Below are positions 16,365-25,102 of a stretch of DNA of 30,880 bases, piece after piece. Position 1 is the first letter of the stretch. Every line of letters begins with the position of its first letter. Made by a program: the position numbers and the translations under genes. The notes beneath the pieces are model-generated. The model was not told the DNA's origin. It searched no databases and saw nothing but the letters and a program-made list of their open reading frames with translations. Source of the DNA: Myxococcales bacterium (GTDB lineage Bacteria > Myxococcota_A > UBA9160 > SMWR01). Location: assembly GCA_022572485.1 (NCBI GenBank), contig JACZVU010000011.1:1-30880 (forward strand). Reading direction: 5' to 3'.

Positions 16365-18673
16365 TGAGATGGAGGCTCGTCATCCTGCTCGCCGCACTCG
16401 TGGCCTCGGCGGGGCTTGGAATCATCTCGGTGCGCCACGCCGAGCAGAACGCCGCGATCCTCGATGCGTGCGGAGCCGTGGAATCCGGCGATTGGAACAC
16501 CGCCTTGCAGCGCACCGAGAAACTTCCGCTCAGCGGAAATTCCGCTCGAGACGCCGGAGAGTGTCGATGCATCGCCCTGATCGCGACGGATCGAGGTGTC
16601 GAATGCGAGTCACTCATGGATCGATTGCTCGCAGATCCCGCATCCGATGACTGGTCGCCAAACCCGAGCCTCGCGGTTCACCTGATCCAGACACACCGAA
16701 GCGCGGGTCGCATCCGAAAAGCCGCCGACCTCGCGCGCCGCGCGGCGAGGCAGTTCCCATCGAACGGCGACCTCTTCTTCCTGGAACTCACGACCCGATC
16801 GAGCGTCGAAGATGAAGCCTTGGTGTTGCGGGAGCTGGAGGCTCGAATCGACCCCGAAGCCGCGGAGGCAACCCGGATGCGAACCAGCCTCGCCACGCGC
16901 CACCTGATCCGAGGCGACGCGCACCGCGCACTGGACACCCTCAGATCGGGGCCACCGAGGGGAAATCGCGACGCGATCGAGCGCTGGTACGACACCCGGG
17001 GTATGGCATCGGCCAACACCGGTGACTTGTCCGCCGTAAAGCGAAGCTACGCCGAGTGGGCACAAGCGGGTGGCAACCCGCTTGAGTTACAGGCCCGCTA
17101 CGCGCTCACCTTGAGCATCGCGGGGCTTGCCGATCCGGATGCGAGTAGCGTCAGCCTGCTGGGCGATTCTCTCGCGAAGACCGATGGTCTCATCGACGAA
17201 CGCTTGCTCGAAGCATTGGCGACCCGCCTGATCTTGACCCTTGTCAGCTCCGGCGAACAAGAGGAGGCCCTCTCTACCTACGACCGCTATCAGCATCGTT
17301 TCGCGTTCGTAGGGTTAACCCGCGAGGAACTCGAACGTTCTGCGACCCACCGCACACTCGAAACAGGAATTGCCGGGCGGTTACACGGAACGATTCGATT
17401 CTCGCTTCCAAATCGTGGCCCGCAAGATTCGCTGCTGATTTCTCCATTGCCGGAAGAGCCTGTAGACACAGACTTCCACCTCGTTGATTTAAACGAGTCT
17501 TCAGTCATCGATGTGAATCGACCTCTGGGCGTTGCGCCCGTGCGCTGGGTGTATCGAGATGGCGCAGGGAACGTGCTCGCGTCGGGAACTGTGAATCTAA
17601 AACCCGGAGCAGTCGTATCCGTCTCGGTCTCGCCCGGAAAACCTCGCCCTCCGATGCGCGCGGCCCTCCGCAGAGAACCCGCCGATGGACATCGACGGGT
17701 TCTTCTGATCATGCTCGATTGCGGCGATTGGCGACTGACCCAGTACCTGCGAACCCGGGGCGAGCTTCCGGTCCTGGACACCCTGCTATCGGTCGGATTC
17801 CGCAGCGTACTCGACAGCGACCCGCCGCTCACCGCGGCTGCGCTCGAAGCGCTCGTGTGGCCAGAAAGGCACGGTGGCGCATCCTTCATCGGGTTGCTGC
17901 ATCAGATTGGAATCGAAATCGCCGGCCTCGCCTCCGTAGGCGAAAATCCGCTCGACGCGCTCTCGTGGATCCTTCCCGAAGCTGAGAACCTCTTCACCGT
18001 CTTGGGATCCAAAGAACACTCGGCAGCCAATCTGCTCTTCAGTCACGGCGGAATTCGGGCCGGACACCACCGTGAGATCACGGGACCCAACGGCCTGCGA
18101 CGACGACTGTCCATCGCTACGAGTTCGAGGGATCTCAATAACGAGGAGCGAAGGAAATGGCCCGGACTCTCAACAGATTCGGAGCGAGATGCTGTGCACC
18201 TTCGCACCATCGCGGCGGAATTCGATACGGCGGCAGAAATCGCCCGGGCCGGGGAGATCGATTTCCTCGCTCTGCGCATCGAGTCGCTCGACATCCTGAC
18301 CCATTCCCACTTCGCACAGACGGCTCGCACGGGGCAGGACAATGGCAACCACTTCCTCTACGAGCTCTACCGCTACATCGACACCCGGCTCGGTGAAGTC
18401 CACAACCTGCTGGACGAGGATGACGTTTTCATCGTGATGTCGGATCACGGGATCCGAACCGCCATGGAGCATTCGCGTCACGCGATGTTCGTGGCAACCG
18501 GTCGCGGCGTTCCGCTCGGAAGGGCGGACGGTCGACCCGCACTCCGGGGCGTCCCGGCGGTGGTTGCGGATCTGATGGGTTTGGACACGAGTTGGCCGCG
18601 CACCGGTGTAGCACCTTGGGCGAGAATTTCAGCTGCACGCAATCAGGTACGGGCCGGCGCTGAAGACGGATAG
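16361..18673 (+). CDS. Membrane-anchored TPR protein with C-terminal alkaline-phosphatase-superfamily domain
   Basis: The 770-residue protein has an N-terminal anchor (RLVILLAALVASAGLGIISV). Then come about 300 residues of helical repeats of TPR style (residues 30-345) and a beta-rich segment (about 350-440, e.g. GRLHGTIRFSLPNRG, VLASGTVNLKPGAVVSV). The type-I phosphodiesterase/alkaline-phosphatase domain begins at VLLIMLDCGDW (447-457). Candidate metal and nucleophile residues are Asp453, Thr491 (PPLTAAAL), Asp644 and His648 (LDILTH), Asp695 and His696 (MSDHG), and His707. This set is complete for the superfamily, so it should be an active phospho- or sulfo-ester hydrolase outside the cytoplasm. 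ATG 16361 is fixed by the ATGA overlap; the in-frame extension to 15860 is a shadow of the lipoprotein gene. Substrate is unknown. Confidence 0.8.
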   Translation: MMRWRLVILLAALVASAGLGIISVRHAEQNAAILDACGAVESGDWNTALQRTEKLPLSGNSARDAGECRCIALIATDRGVECESLMDRLLADPASDDWSPNPSLAVHLIQTHRSAGRIRKAADLARRAARQFPSNGDLFFLELTTRSSVEDEALVLRELEARIDPEAAEATRMRTSLATRHLIRGDAHRALDTLRSGPPRGNRDAIERWYDTRGMASANTGDLSAVKRSYAEWAQAGGNPLELQARYALTLSIAGLADPDASSVSLLGDSLAKTDGLIDERLLEALATRLILTLVSSGEQEEALSTYDRYQHRFAFVGLTREELERSATHRTLETGIAGRLHGTIRFSLPNRGPQDSLLISPLPEEPVDTDFHLVDLNESSVIDVNRPLGVAPVRWVYRDGAGNVLASGTVNLKPGAVVSVSVSPGKPRPPMRAALRREPADGHRRVLLIMLDCGDWRLTQYLRTRGELPVLDTLLSVGFRSVLDSDPPLTAAALEALVWPERHGGASFIGLLHQIGIEIAGLASVGENPLDALSWILPEAENLFTVLGSKEHSAANLLFSHGGIRAGHHREITGPNGLRRRLSIATSSRDLNNEERRKWPGLSTDSERDAVHLRTIAAEFDTAAEIARAGEIDFLALRIESLDILTHSHFAQTARTGQDNGNHFLYELYRYIDTRLGEVHNLLDEDDVFIVMSDHGIRTAMEHSRHAMFVATGRGVPLGRADGRPALRGVPAVVADLMGLDTSWPRTGVAPWARISAARNQVRAGAEDG

Positions 18674-18740
18674 CGGCGCTATGGCAGTTTCGTCGACCGG
18701 CTCAGCAGGCCTCCGAGCGCGAAATTCTTCGAAATCGAGA

Positions 18741-19700
18741 TCAACGACCGTGGACGACCCGGTACTCTGGATAGAGGTAACCGCTCGAGCCCGCAATCCG
18801 CCCAAGCCCGTAGCTGAACAAGCGCAGCCCCTCTACGGCGACGGCGCGACCGCGCAGAGGGAACAACAGCGCGAGCCCTGCCCCTTTGAGCATGCAGCAG
18901 GCGCCGTGCGCCAACAGGCGAAGCACCGTGCTGGAATGATGTTTCAACTGCACCCAGGCGGACGAAGTTCCGACTCGGAAGGCACGCTGGAGGAGCCAGC
19001 GAAGCGTCAAGCGAGATGCGGGAACGCTCTCGTGAACGATCGCGTTGTCGGCCCAGATGATCTGGAAACCGGACGCGAAGACGCGCGCGAAGAACTCTTC
19101 GTCCTCCCCTCCACTGAGTGCCATTGACTCATCGAAGTGTCGATCGAAATTCTCGAAGATGGACGATCGCACGAGTGCGTTGCCGGTAAAAGCCACGTGC
19201 CGGAGCGTTCCGGTGGGATGCCGTGGCCTCTCGTGAAACGCACCCTCGACGACCCAGCGTGGAGGCGCCTCCACGTATCGGGGGAGACACGGACCGGTGA
19301 CGACGTCCACTTTGTAGTAATCCTGTACACGCAACAGCTCTGCGAGCCAATCGGCCTCGGGAGTATCATCATCATCGATGAACGCGATGAAGTCGCTGTC
19401 GGCCAGCGCAACTTCGATTGCGGCGTTGCGCGCAAACGGGATCCCACGGCGCTTCTCGACCACGTAACGCAGCGGATAGGCGTGTCGCGCGACCACCTCA
19501 TCGCAGACCGCTTTCGCCGATCCATTCGGATCGTTGTCGACGACCACGACCTGAAGCGTCACTCCGGCAGGAATTTCGAGAGTCTCGAGCGTACCCAGCA
19601 GGCTCCCGAGGCCGACCGGCCGACCACAAGTTGCAACACACACGCTCACGCGTCGGTCAGGAATCTCGTCACAGCCCGGCTCCACATCAGCTGCCGGCAT
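18741..19700 (-). CDS. GT2-family glycosyltransferase (ATCGRP variant)
   Basis: The 319-residue GT-A enzyme carries VSVCVATCGRPVGLGSLL (residues 18-35), VVVVDNDPNGSA, KRRGIPFARNAAI, and FIDDDDTPEADWL (107-119) with an extended acidic metal-binding stretch. GGEDEEFFARV and ESVPASRLTLRWLLQRAFRVG lie in the acceptor half. The protein is strongly similar along its length to the next gene (19702-20700), sharing KRRGIP, ADWLAELLRVQ-like and PASRxTLRWLLQRA blocks, so the two are a tandem duplication. The ATG at 19700 follows the neighbour's TAA by one base, giving a two-gene operon. The donor sugar is unknown. The end converges on the phosphatase gene across a 67-bp gap without a clear terminator. 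Confidence 0.88.
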   Translation of the reverse strand: MPAADVEPGCDEIPDRRVSVCVATCGRPVGLGSLLGTLETLEIPAGVTLQVVVVDNDPNGSAKAVCDEVVARHAYPLRYVVEKRRGIPFARNAAIEVALADSDFIAFIDDDDTPEADWLAELLRVQDYYKVDVVTGPCLPRYVEAPPRWVVEGAFHERPRHPTGTLRHVAFTGNALVRSSIFENFDRHFDESMALSGGEDEEFFARVFASGFQIIWADNAIVHESVPASRLTLRWLLQRAFRVGTSSAWVQLKHHSSTVLRLLAHGACCMLKGAGLALLFPLRGRAVAVEGLRLFSYGLGRIAGSSGYLYPEYRVVHGR

Positions 19701-19701
19701 C

Positions 19702-20700
19702 TTACTTCCCGTAGACGCGCGCGTATTCGCGGTAGCGCAGGCCGAAGAGCCCCGTCAGCCAGCCCGCGCCGGAGGCCAACTTCAAGAGTGCGTGTACGTG
19801 CGCCACCGCGCCTCGCCGCAGTGCGACTGCAAGCGCGAGATGGACAACACCGCGGGCCAGGCACTTCAGGCCGTTTACAAAAACCCACGAGCCCGCCCGT
19901 CCCTCGAGGCGCCGCAACTCCAGACTGCCCCGTCCGTTGGAGATGCGATACGCCCGTTGGAGAAGCCAGCGCAGCGTCATTCGCGACGCGGGAATACACT
20001 CGTAGACCCGTGCATCCTGCGCCCAGACGATGCGGTGCCCCGCGCGTGCAACGCGCCGGAAGAATTCTGAATCGGTGCCGCCGTGTAGTGCAAACCGCTC
20101 ATCGAAGAGGCGATCCATCTGCTGAAGCATCTCGCACCGAACGAGCACGTTGTGGGTAGCGGCCGTGTCGACGAGGGTTCCCGTGACCCTCTGCGGGCTG
20201 TCGAAAAAGCGCCCCTCCATCATCCAAGCGGATGGCTCTTCGAGAAAGCGGGGCGGATTCGGCCCCGTTACGACATCTGCCCGATACAGGGCCTGGACTC
20301 GCAGGAGTTCGGCGAGCCACCCAGGTGTGGGCTCCACATCATCATCGGTGAACACCACGAAGTCCGCGAAGGGAATCGCCACTGCGAGGGCCGTATTGCG
20401 CGCTTGAGGGATACCTCGCCGCTTCTCGATCGCGTAATGCAGATCGAAGGGCAGCCATTGCCGAGCGCTCTCACAAATCGCGCGGGCCGACCCCTCCGGA
20501 TCGTTGTCGACCACCACCACGTCCACCGTTGGTGCCGAGCGCGAGAGGGATGCCGATGCGAGTGCTTCGAGAAGCCGATGGAGACCCTCTGGCCGCAGAT
20601 AGGTGGCCACGCAAACCGCCACGCGAACGGGCGACTCCGCCGAGGCTGGTTTCGAAGACGGCGGGATCGCTTCGGTGGCATCTGACAGATCCGATTGCAC
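19702..20700 (-). CDS. GT2-family glycosyltransferase (ATYLRP subfamily)
   Basis: The 332-residue protein carries VAVCVATYLRPEGLHRLL (27-44), VVVVDNDPEGSA (61-72), KRRGIPQARNTAL, and FTDDDVEPTPGWLAELLRV (117-135), where DDD is the metal-binding motif. The C-terminal blocks GGTDSEFFRRV and IPASRMTLRWLLQRAYRI match the downstream paralogue. A 25-residue unstructured N-terminus precedes the GT domain. ATG 20700 has a GAGAGAG tract 6-12 bases upstream. It is the first gene of the two-gene unit and its 5' end faces the divergent GT2 at 20912. The enzyme should act at the cytoplasmic face on lipid-linked intermediates; specificity is unknown. Confidence 0.88.
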   Translation of the reverse strand: MQSDLSDATEAIPPSSKPASAESPVRVAVCVATYLRPEGLHRLLEALASASLSRSAPTVDVVVVDNDPEGSARAICESARQWLPFDLHYAIEKRRGIPQARNTALAVAIPFADFVVFTDDDVEPTPGWLAELLRVQALYRADVVTGPNPPRFLEEPSAWMMEGRFFDSPQRVTGTLVDTAATHNVLVRCEMLQQMDRLFDERFALHGGTDSEFFRRVARAGHRIVWAQDARVYECIPASRMTLRWLLQRAYRISNGRGSLELRRLEGRAGSWVFVNGLKCLARGVVHLALAVALRRGAVAHVHALLKLASGAGWLTGLFGLRYREYARVYGK

Positions 20701-20911
20701 GCTCTCTCATCGGCACGGCCCCGCAAGAGCTTTTGGTGTTCGTGATCCGCTCGCGCCCTCTTGAACTGCCTGCGCACGAGCCCGCAGAAAGGCAAACTAA
20801 AGTCAGCCCGCTCGGGGTCCGAAACGCTTTGCGGTGAGGATCCGTCCACCCTGGTGAGGCCACTCGACGGGGAGGCCCCAACCGCCAGAATGCTCTGGAT
20901 TGCCGCTGATC
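20701..20911. other. Divergent intergenic region between two GT2 genes
   Basis: This 211-bp stretch must hold both promoters. I see a small GGGG-AGG-CCCC hairpin near 20869-20879 and no convincing promoter hexamers or gene. Confidence 0.3.
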
Positions 20912-21880
20912 ATGGGAACACGTAAAAACGGAGAGCCGCGGATCTCGGTGTTGATGCCCGTCTATCAGGCCGAGCGCTACCTCGAAGAGGCAGTCGAAAG
21001 CATTCTGGCCCAGAGCTTCGACGACTTCGAATTGCTCGCGCTGGACGATGGCTCGACAGACGCATCGCCAAGCATCCTGGAGGCTCTGGCCCGCCGCGAC
21101 GATCGCATTCGGGTACGGCGAACGGAACACACCGGCCTCGTGAGTCAGCTCAACGAGGGGCTCGCAGAAGCTCGCGGCGAATTCATCGCTCGAATGGACG
21201 CCGACGACATTTCTCATCCCGAGCGCTTCAAATGTCAACTCGCCTATCTCGACGCCCATCCTGACTGCGTAGCGGTAGGCACGGGAACCGAAGAGGTCGA
21301 TCCCGAGCGCCGAATCATCCGAACACTCGACATCCGCACCACCCATTACGAGATCGAATCTCGTCTGATGCAGGGCGATGGAGGAGCGCTTATACACGCC
21401 TCCGCGTTGTATCGGACCCACGCGTTGAGAAGCATCGAAGGCTACCGAAAAGAGTTTGAATACGGAGAGGTCATTGACCTTCATCTGCGACTGGCCGAGT
21501 CCGGTCGACTCGCGAACCTCCCTGAAAACCTCTACGAGTATCGGCAGAACTTCGCCGGTGTGTGCTTCACGAGAGGGCTCGAGATCCGACGCAAACAGGA
21601 TGCAGCCATTCGGGAAGCACTCCTCCGACGGGGCCTGAACCCGCAATCCGCTCCAGAGCGTCCATCCTTCACCCCTCGGCCTTCGCCCGATGAGGTCTGG
21701 GCAATCTGGGCCAATCGCGCTCTGGATGCAGGGCATCGGGACACCGCGCGCCATTACGCCATCAAGGCTTTCTGCGCTGCGCCACACCGACATTGGAAGC
21801 TTCCGATCCGAGTCTGGTTCGGGATCCGACCGCTTCTCTGGAAGCGCTGCCACCGTAAGTTGCAGAAATGGATTGCGTGA
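20912..21880 (+). CDS. GT2-family glycosyltransferase (LMPVY subfamily)
   Basis: The 322-residue protein starts at ATG 20912; a TTG at 20900 would add four residues and neither has a clear Shine-Dalgarno. ISVLMPVYQAERYLEEAVE (11-29), ALDDGSTD (43-50), and FIARMDADDISHPERF (91-106) are canonical GT2 blocks. They match the GT2 at 7330-8388 almost position for position, so the two form a second paralogous set. The C-terminus (WAIWANRALDAGHRDTARHY, then basic residues) is helical. It is a single-gene plus-strand unit diverging from the duplicated GT2 pair and converging on the efflux pump gene 27 bp away. Donor and acceptor are unknown. Confidence 0.87.
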   Translation: MGTRKNGEPRISVLMPVYQAERYLEEAVESILAQSFDDFELLALDDGSTDASPSILEALARRDDRIRVRRTEHTGLVSQLNEGLAEARGEFIARMDADDISHPERFKCQLAYLDAHPDCVAVGTGTEEVDPERRIIRTLDIRTTHYEIESRLMQGDGGALIHASALYRTHALRSIEGYRKEFEYGEVIDLHLRLAESGRLANLPENLYEYRQNFAGVCFTRGLEIRRKQDAAIREALLRRGLNPQSAPERPSFTPRPSPDEVWAIWANRALDAGHRDTARHYAIKAFCAAPHRHWKLPIRVWFGIRPLLWKRCHRKLQKWIA

Positions 21881-21907
21881 CAAGGCCAGCTCATCCGTCG
21901 ATTGATT

Positions 21908-24900
21908 TCACGCGCTTCGGAGCGATCGACTCACCCATTGGATCCACTGACTCGCGCCGTGCTTCACGTCTTCGAGAATCAGGTAGAGACTCGGCACCAG
22001 GAAGAGCGAGATCGAGGACGCGAACACCACGCCGAACGCGAGCGAAGTCGCCATCGGAATCAAGAACTGCGCCGATACGCTTCCCTCGAGAAGCAGCGGC
22101 GTAAGGCCCGCGAAGGTCGTAAGCGACGTCAAGATAATTGGCCGAAAGCGCGCGGCACCCGCATCTCGAACCGCGACGGTCAGTGGAAGCCCTTCACTGC
22201 GCCGTTGATTCACATAGTGGACGAGCACGAGGCTCGAGTTGACGACGACTCCGGAGAGCGCGACGACGCCGAAGACCGACATCATCGAAAGGTTCATGAA
22301 CATGATCAGGTGCCCGCCGATCGCACCCACCAGACCAAACGGAATCACCGCCATGATGATCAAGGGCTGCCCGTAGGAGCGCAGCGGCACCGCGAGCAAC
22401 GCGTAGATCAGCACCAATGCGAAAATTCCATTGCGGGCCAGTGCGTTGAGCGTCTTTTTCTGCTCGCGCTGCTGTCCCTCGAGGTCGTAACTGAGGCCCG
22501 GGTAATCGGCCAGCAGCTCCGGCAAGAAGCTGCGCCGAAGATCGGCCAGGATTTCGTTGGCATTCGCGCGGGTTCGATCAATATCGGCGGTCACATTGAT
22601 CACGCGCTGGCGATCGGCTCGTTTGATCGTCGCATAGCCGCGTCCGTGCTCGACGTGAGCCACTGCGTAGAAGGGAACTTCACCTCCTCCGGGCGTCCGA
22701 ATCCGCATGTTTTCCAGATCGATGAGCGAACGGCGCTGGTCGCGCGGATAGCGCACCATCACCCGAACGTCATCGCGCCCACGTTGGATCCGCTGCGCTT
22801 CTGCGCCGTAGAAGGCCTGACGCACCTGGCGAGAGAGATCTTCCAGAGTGATCCCGAGGGGCTCGGCGGTCGCTAGCAGCGACAGCTTGATTTCCTGTTT
22901 CCCGTTCTGGAATGAATCCGCGATGTCGATCACGCCTGCGTACTCGGCGAGTCGTACCTTCAGCTTTTCGGCGGCAGCCTCCAGCACAACGGTATCGGCC
23001 GCTACGAGTTGGATGTCGATCGGGTCACCACCTTCAAACAGCGCCGAATCAAAGCGGAGTTCTTCAATGCCGGGTATCGTCGGAGTTTCTTCGCGCCAGC
23101 GCTGCGCGACGACCGACGTCTTGATCGGTCGAATGTCTCCGCCGGCAAGTTCGATCGCGACTTCCCCCAGATTGCTTCCGCCTCCCGAGCTAACAGACAC
23201 TGGTCCGTGTCGGTTGCTAGTCTTCTCACCCACCGTCATGAGAATGTGACGGACGATCGATTGACCGTTGATATCCAGTTCTTCATCGAGAGCCGCCTTC
23301 ATTCGGCGGGCTGCCGCTTCGACTTCTCGCACCGCGGCGGCCGTTACTTCGATCGCAGTCCCGGGTGGCATCACGATCCGCGCGGACACGTAATCGCTCT
23401 CGACTGGCGGAAAGAAACTGAATTTGATGCGACCGGTCTGGACGAGAGACACGGCGACCATCAAGATCGCAATCCCCACGGCCAACGTCGCGTAGCGCCA
23501 GCGCAGTGCCAGGGCGAGTCCAGGGCTGTACAAATGCGTCGCCGCGCGCTCGAGGCTCTCGGCGGTGGCGCGCTGAAGTCGATGCCAGCGATCGGAGACC
23601 GCGGTGCGCGATTCGCTCGACTCCGGGTCTCGCCGGCGCTCGACTTTCATATGACCGAGATGGGCCGGCAGGATCAGCTGCGACTCGATGAGCGAAAATG
23701 CGAGGCAGAGGATGACGACAAGACCGATCGCGGCGAAGATCTGGCCATATGGCCCCGGCGATATCATCAGCGGCAGAAACGCCGCAACCGTCGTCAACAC
23801 ACCGAAGATGACCGGAGTGGTGACTTCCTGGGTTCCCCGGATCGCAGCGACGTGGGCGTCGTCTCCTCTTTGCTGATGACGGTGCACATTTTCGCCGATC
23901 ACGATCGCGTCATCCACGAGCAGACCGAGAACCAAGATGAAAGCGAATAGCGAGATTACATCGATCGAAATTCCGAAGATTGGAAACAGCGCGAGCGCTC
24001 CTGAAAACGAAATCGGAACACCTATGCTGACCCAGAATGCCAGGCGCAAACGCAAGAAGAGCGCGAGTACAACGAAGACGAGGATGAACCCGCTGCGCCC
24101 GTTCCGGATCAAGATGTCGAGGCGATCGCGCAGCGACTGTGAACCGTCTCGCCAAACTTCGATCTCGAGTCCGTCCGGGAGGCGCGCACTGGCCCCGGAA
24201 ACCCACGCCTTCACGCTGGCGACGAGATCCAGGATCTTCTGATCGCCAACTCGGTAGACGCGAATCAAGACCGCGGGCTGACCGTCGAAATTTGCGTAGC
24301 GGTCGTCCTCTTCGAAGCCGTCGACGACGTTTGCGATATCACCTAGAAGCAGCCGGGTTCCGTCGTTACGGGTAATGACGACGATACGCTCGAATTCTTC
24401 CTGCGTGTACGCTTGGCCTTTGATGCGCAACAGCACTTCACCGCTCGAAGTCTTGATCGAGCCCCCGGGTCGATCTAGGGAGGCGCGGCGCACCGCAGAG
24501 GCAACTTGATCCAGGGTCAGATCGTGCCGTCGCAGCATCTCTTCGGAAACCTCGATCGAGATTTCATAGGATCGCGCACCCGTCAACTCGACCTGGGTGA
24601 CACCGGGAAGCGAAACAATCTCGTCGCGCATGCGTTCGCCGAAGACCTTGAGAGTACGCTCGGACACATCGCCGTAGAGCGCAATCTGGAGCGCATTTCT
24701 GCGCGTTTGAACGTGACTGACGATCGGCCTTTCGGTGTCTTCGGGAAACGTAGAGATCGAATCGACCGCATTTTTGATCTCGCTCAGGGCGCGATCGACC
24801 GGGTAGCCCGCGATCAACTCCGCCGAAACACCACACGCACCCTCTGCTGCGCTCGAAGTGATCGTCTCGATGCCGTCGATGCCCTGGATTGCCTCCTCGA

Positions 24901-25102
24901 TCCGAATGCAGACGGCCGCTTCGACCTCTTCGGGCGCAGCTCCTAGATAGGCCACGCCAACTGAGATGACTTCGACGTTGATGTCCGGAAAACTCTTTTG
25001 CTGGATTGCGGGGAGAGCCGCGATCCCTCCCGCGATCATCAATACCATCAGGATATTTGCGGCAACGTGGTTCCGCGCGAACCACGTGATGGGGCCATTC
25101 AC
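21908..25102 (-). CDS. RND multidrug/solute efflux transporter, inner-membrane pump
   Basis: The 1064-residue protein of the HAE1/AcrB-MdtB type exports hydrophobic compounds using the proton gradient. The N-terminus (ITWFARNHVAANILMVLMIAGG) is the first transmembrane helix. Large periplasmic domains follow at about 40-330 and 580-880. Transmembrane helix 4 has GLLVDDAIVIGENV, where Asp397-Asp398 match the proton-relay aspartates of AcrB. The second half repeats the pattern, ending LIPMATSLAFGVVFASSISLF. Length is normal for the family. The ATG at 25102 overlaps the adaptor gene stop by 4 bp, so it is translated together with it. No outer-membrane TolC-type channel gene is in the window, so the pump must use one encoded elsewhere. 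Confidence 0.95.
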   Translation of the reverse strand: MNGPITWFARNHVAANILMVLMIAGGIAALPAIQQKSFPDINVEVISVGVAYLGAAPEEVEAAVCIRIEEAIQGIDGIETITSSAAEGACGVSAELIAGYPVDRALSEIKNAVDSISTFPEDTERPIVSHVQTRRNALQIALYGDVSERTLKVFGERMRDEIVSLPGVTQVELTGARSYEISIEVSEEMLRRHDLTLDQVASAVRRASLDRPGGSIKTSSGEVLLRIKGQAYTQEEFERIVVITRNDGTRLLLGDIANVVDGFEEDDRYANFDGQPAVLIRVYRVGDQKILDLVASVKAWVSGASARLPDGLEIEVWRDGSQSLRDRLDILIRNGRSGFILVFVVLALFLRLRLAFWVSIGVPISFSGALALFPIFGISIDVISLFAFILVLGLLVDDAIVIGENVHRHQQRGDDAHVAAIRGTQEVTTPVIFGVLTTVAAFLPLMISPGPYGQIFAAIGLVVILCLAFSLIESQLILPAHLGHMKVERRRDPESSESRTAVSDRWHRLQRATAESLERAATHLYSPGLALALRWRYATLAVGIAILMVAVSLVQTGRIKFSFFPPVESDYVSARIVMPPGTAIEVTAAAVREVEAAARRMKAALDEELDINGQSIVRHILMTVGEKTSNRHGPVSVSSGGGSNLGEVAIELAGGDIRPIKTSVVAQRWREETPTIPGIEELRFDSALFEGGDPIDIQLVAADTVVLEAAAEKLKVRLAEYAGVIDIADSFQNGKQEIKLSLLATAEPLGITLEDLSRQVRQAFYGAEAQRIQRGRDDVRVMVRYPRDQRRSLIDLENMRIRTPGGGEVPFYAVAHVEHGRGYATIKRADRQRVINVTADIDRTRANANEILADLRRSFLPELLADYPGLSYDLEGQQREQKKTLNALARNGIFALVLIYALLAVPLRSYGQPLIIMAVIPFGLVGAIGGHLIMFMNLSMMSVFGVVALSGVVVNSSLVLVHYVNQRRSEGLPLTVAVRDAGAARFRPIILTSLTTFAGLTPLLLEGSVSAQFLIPMATSLAFGVVFASSISLFLVPSLYLILEDVKHGASQWIQWVSRSLRSA

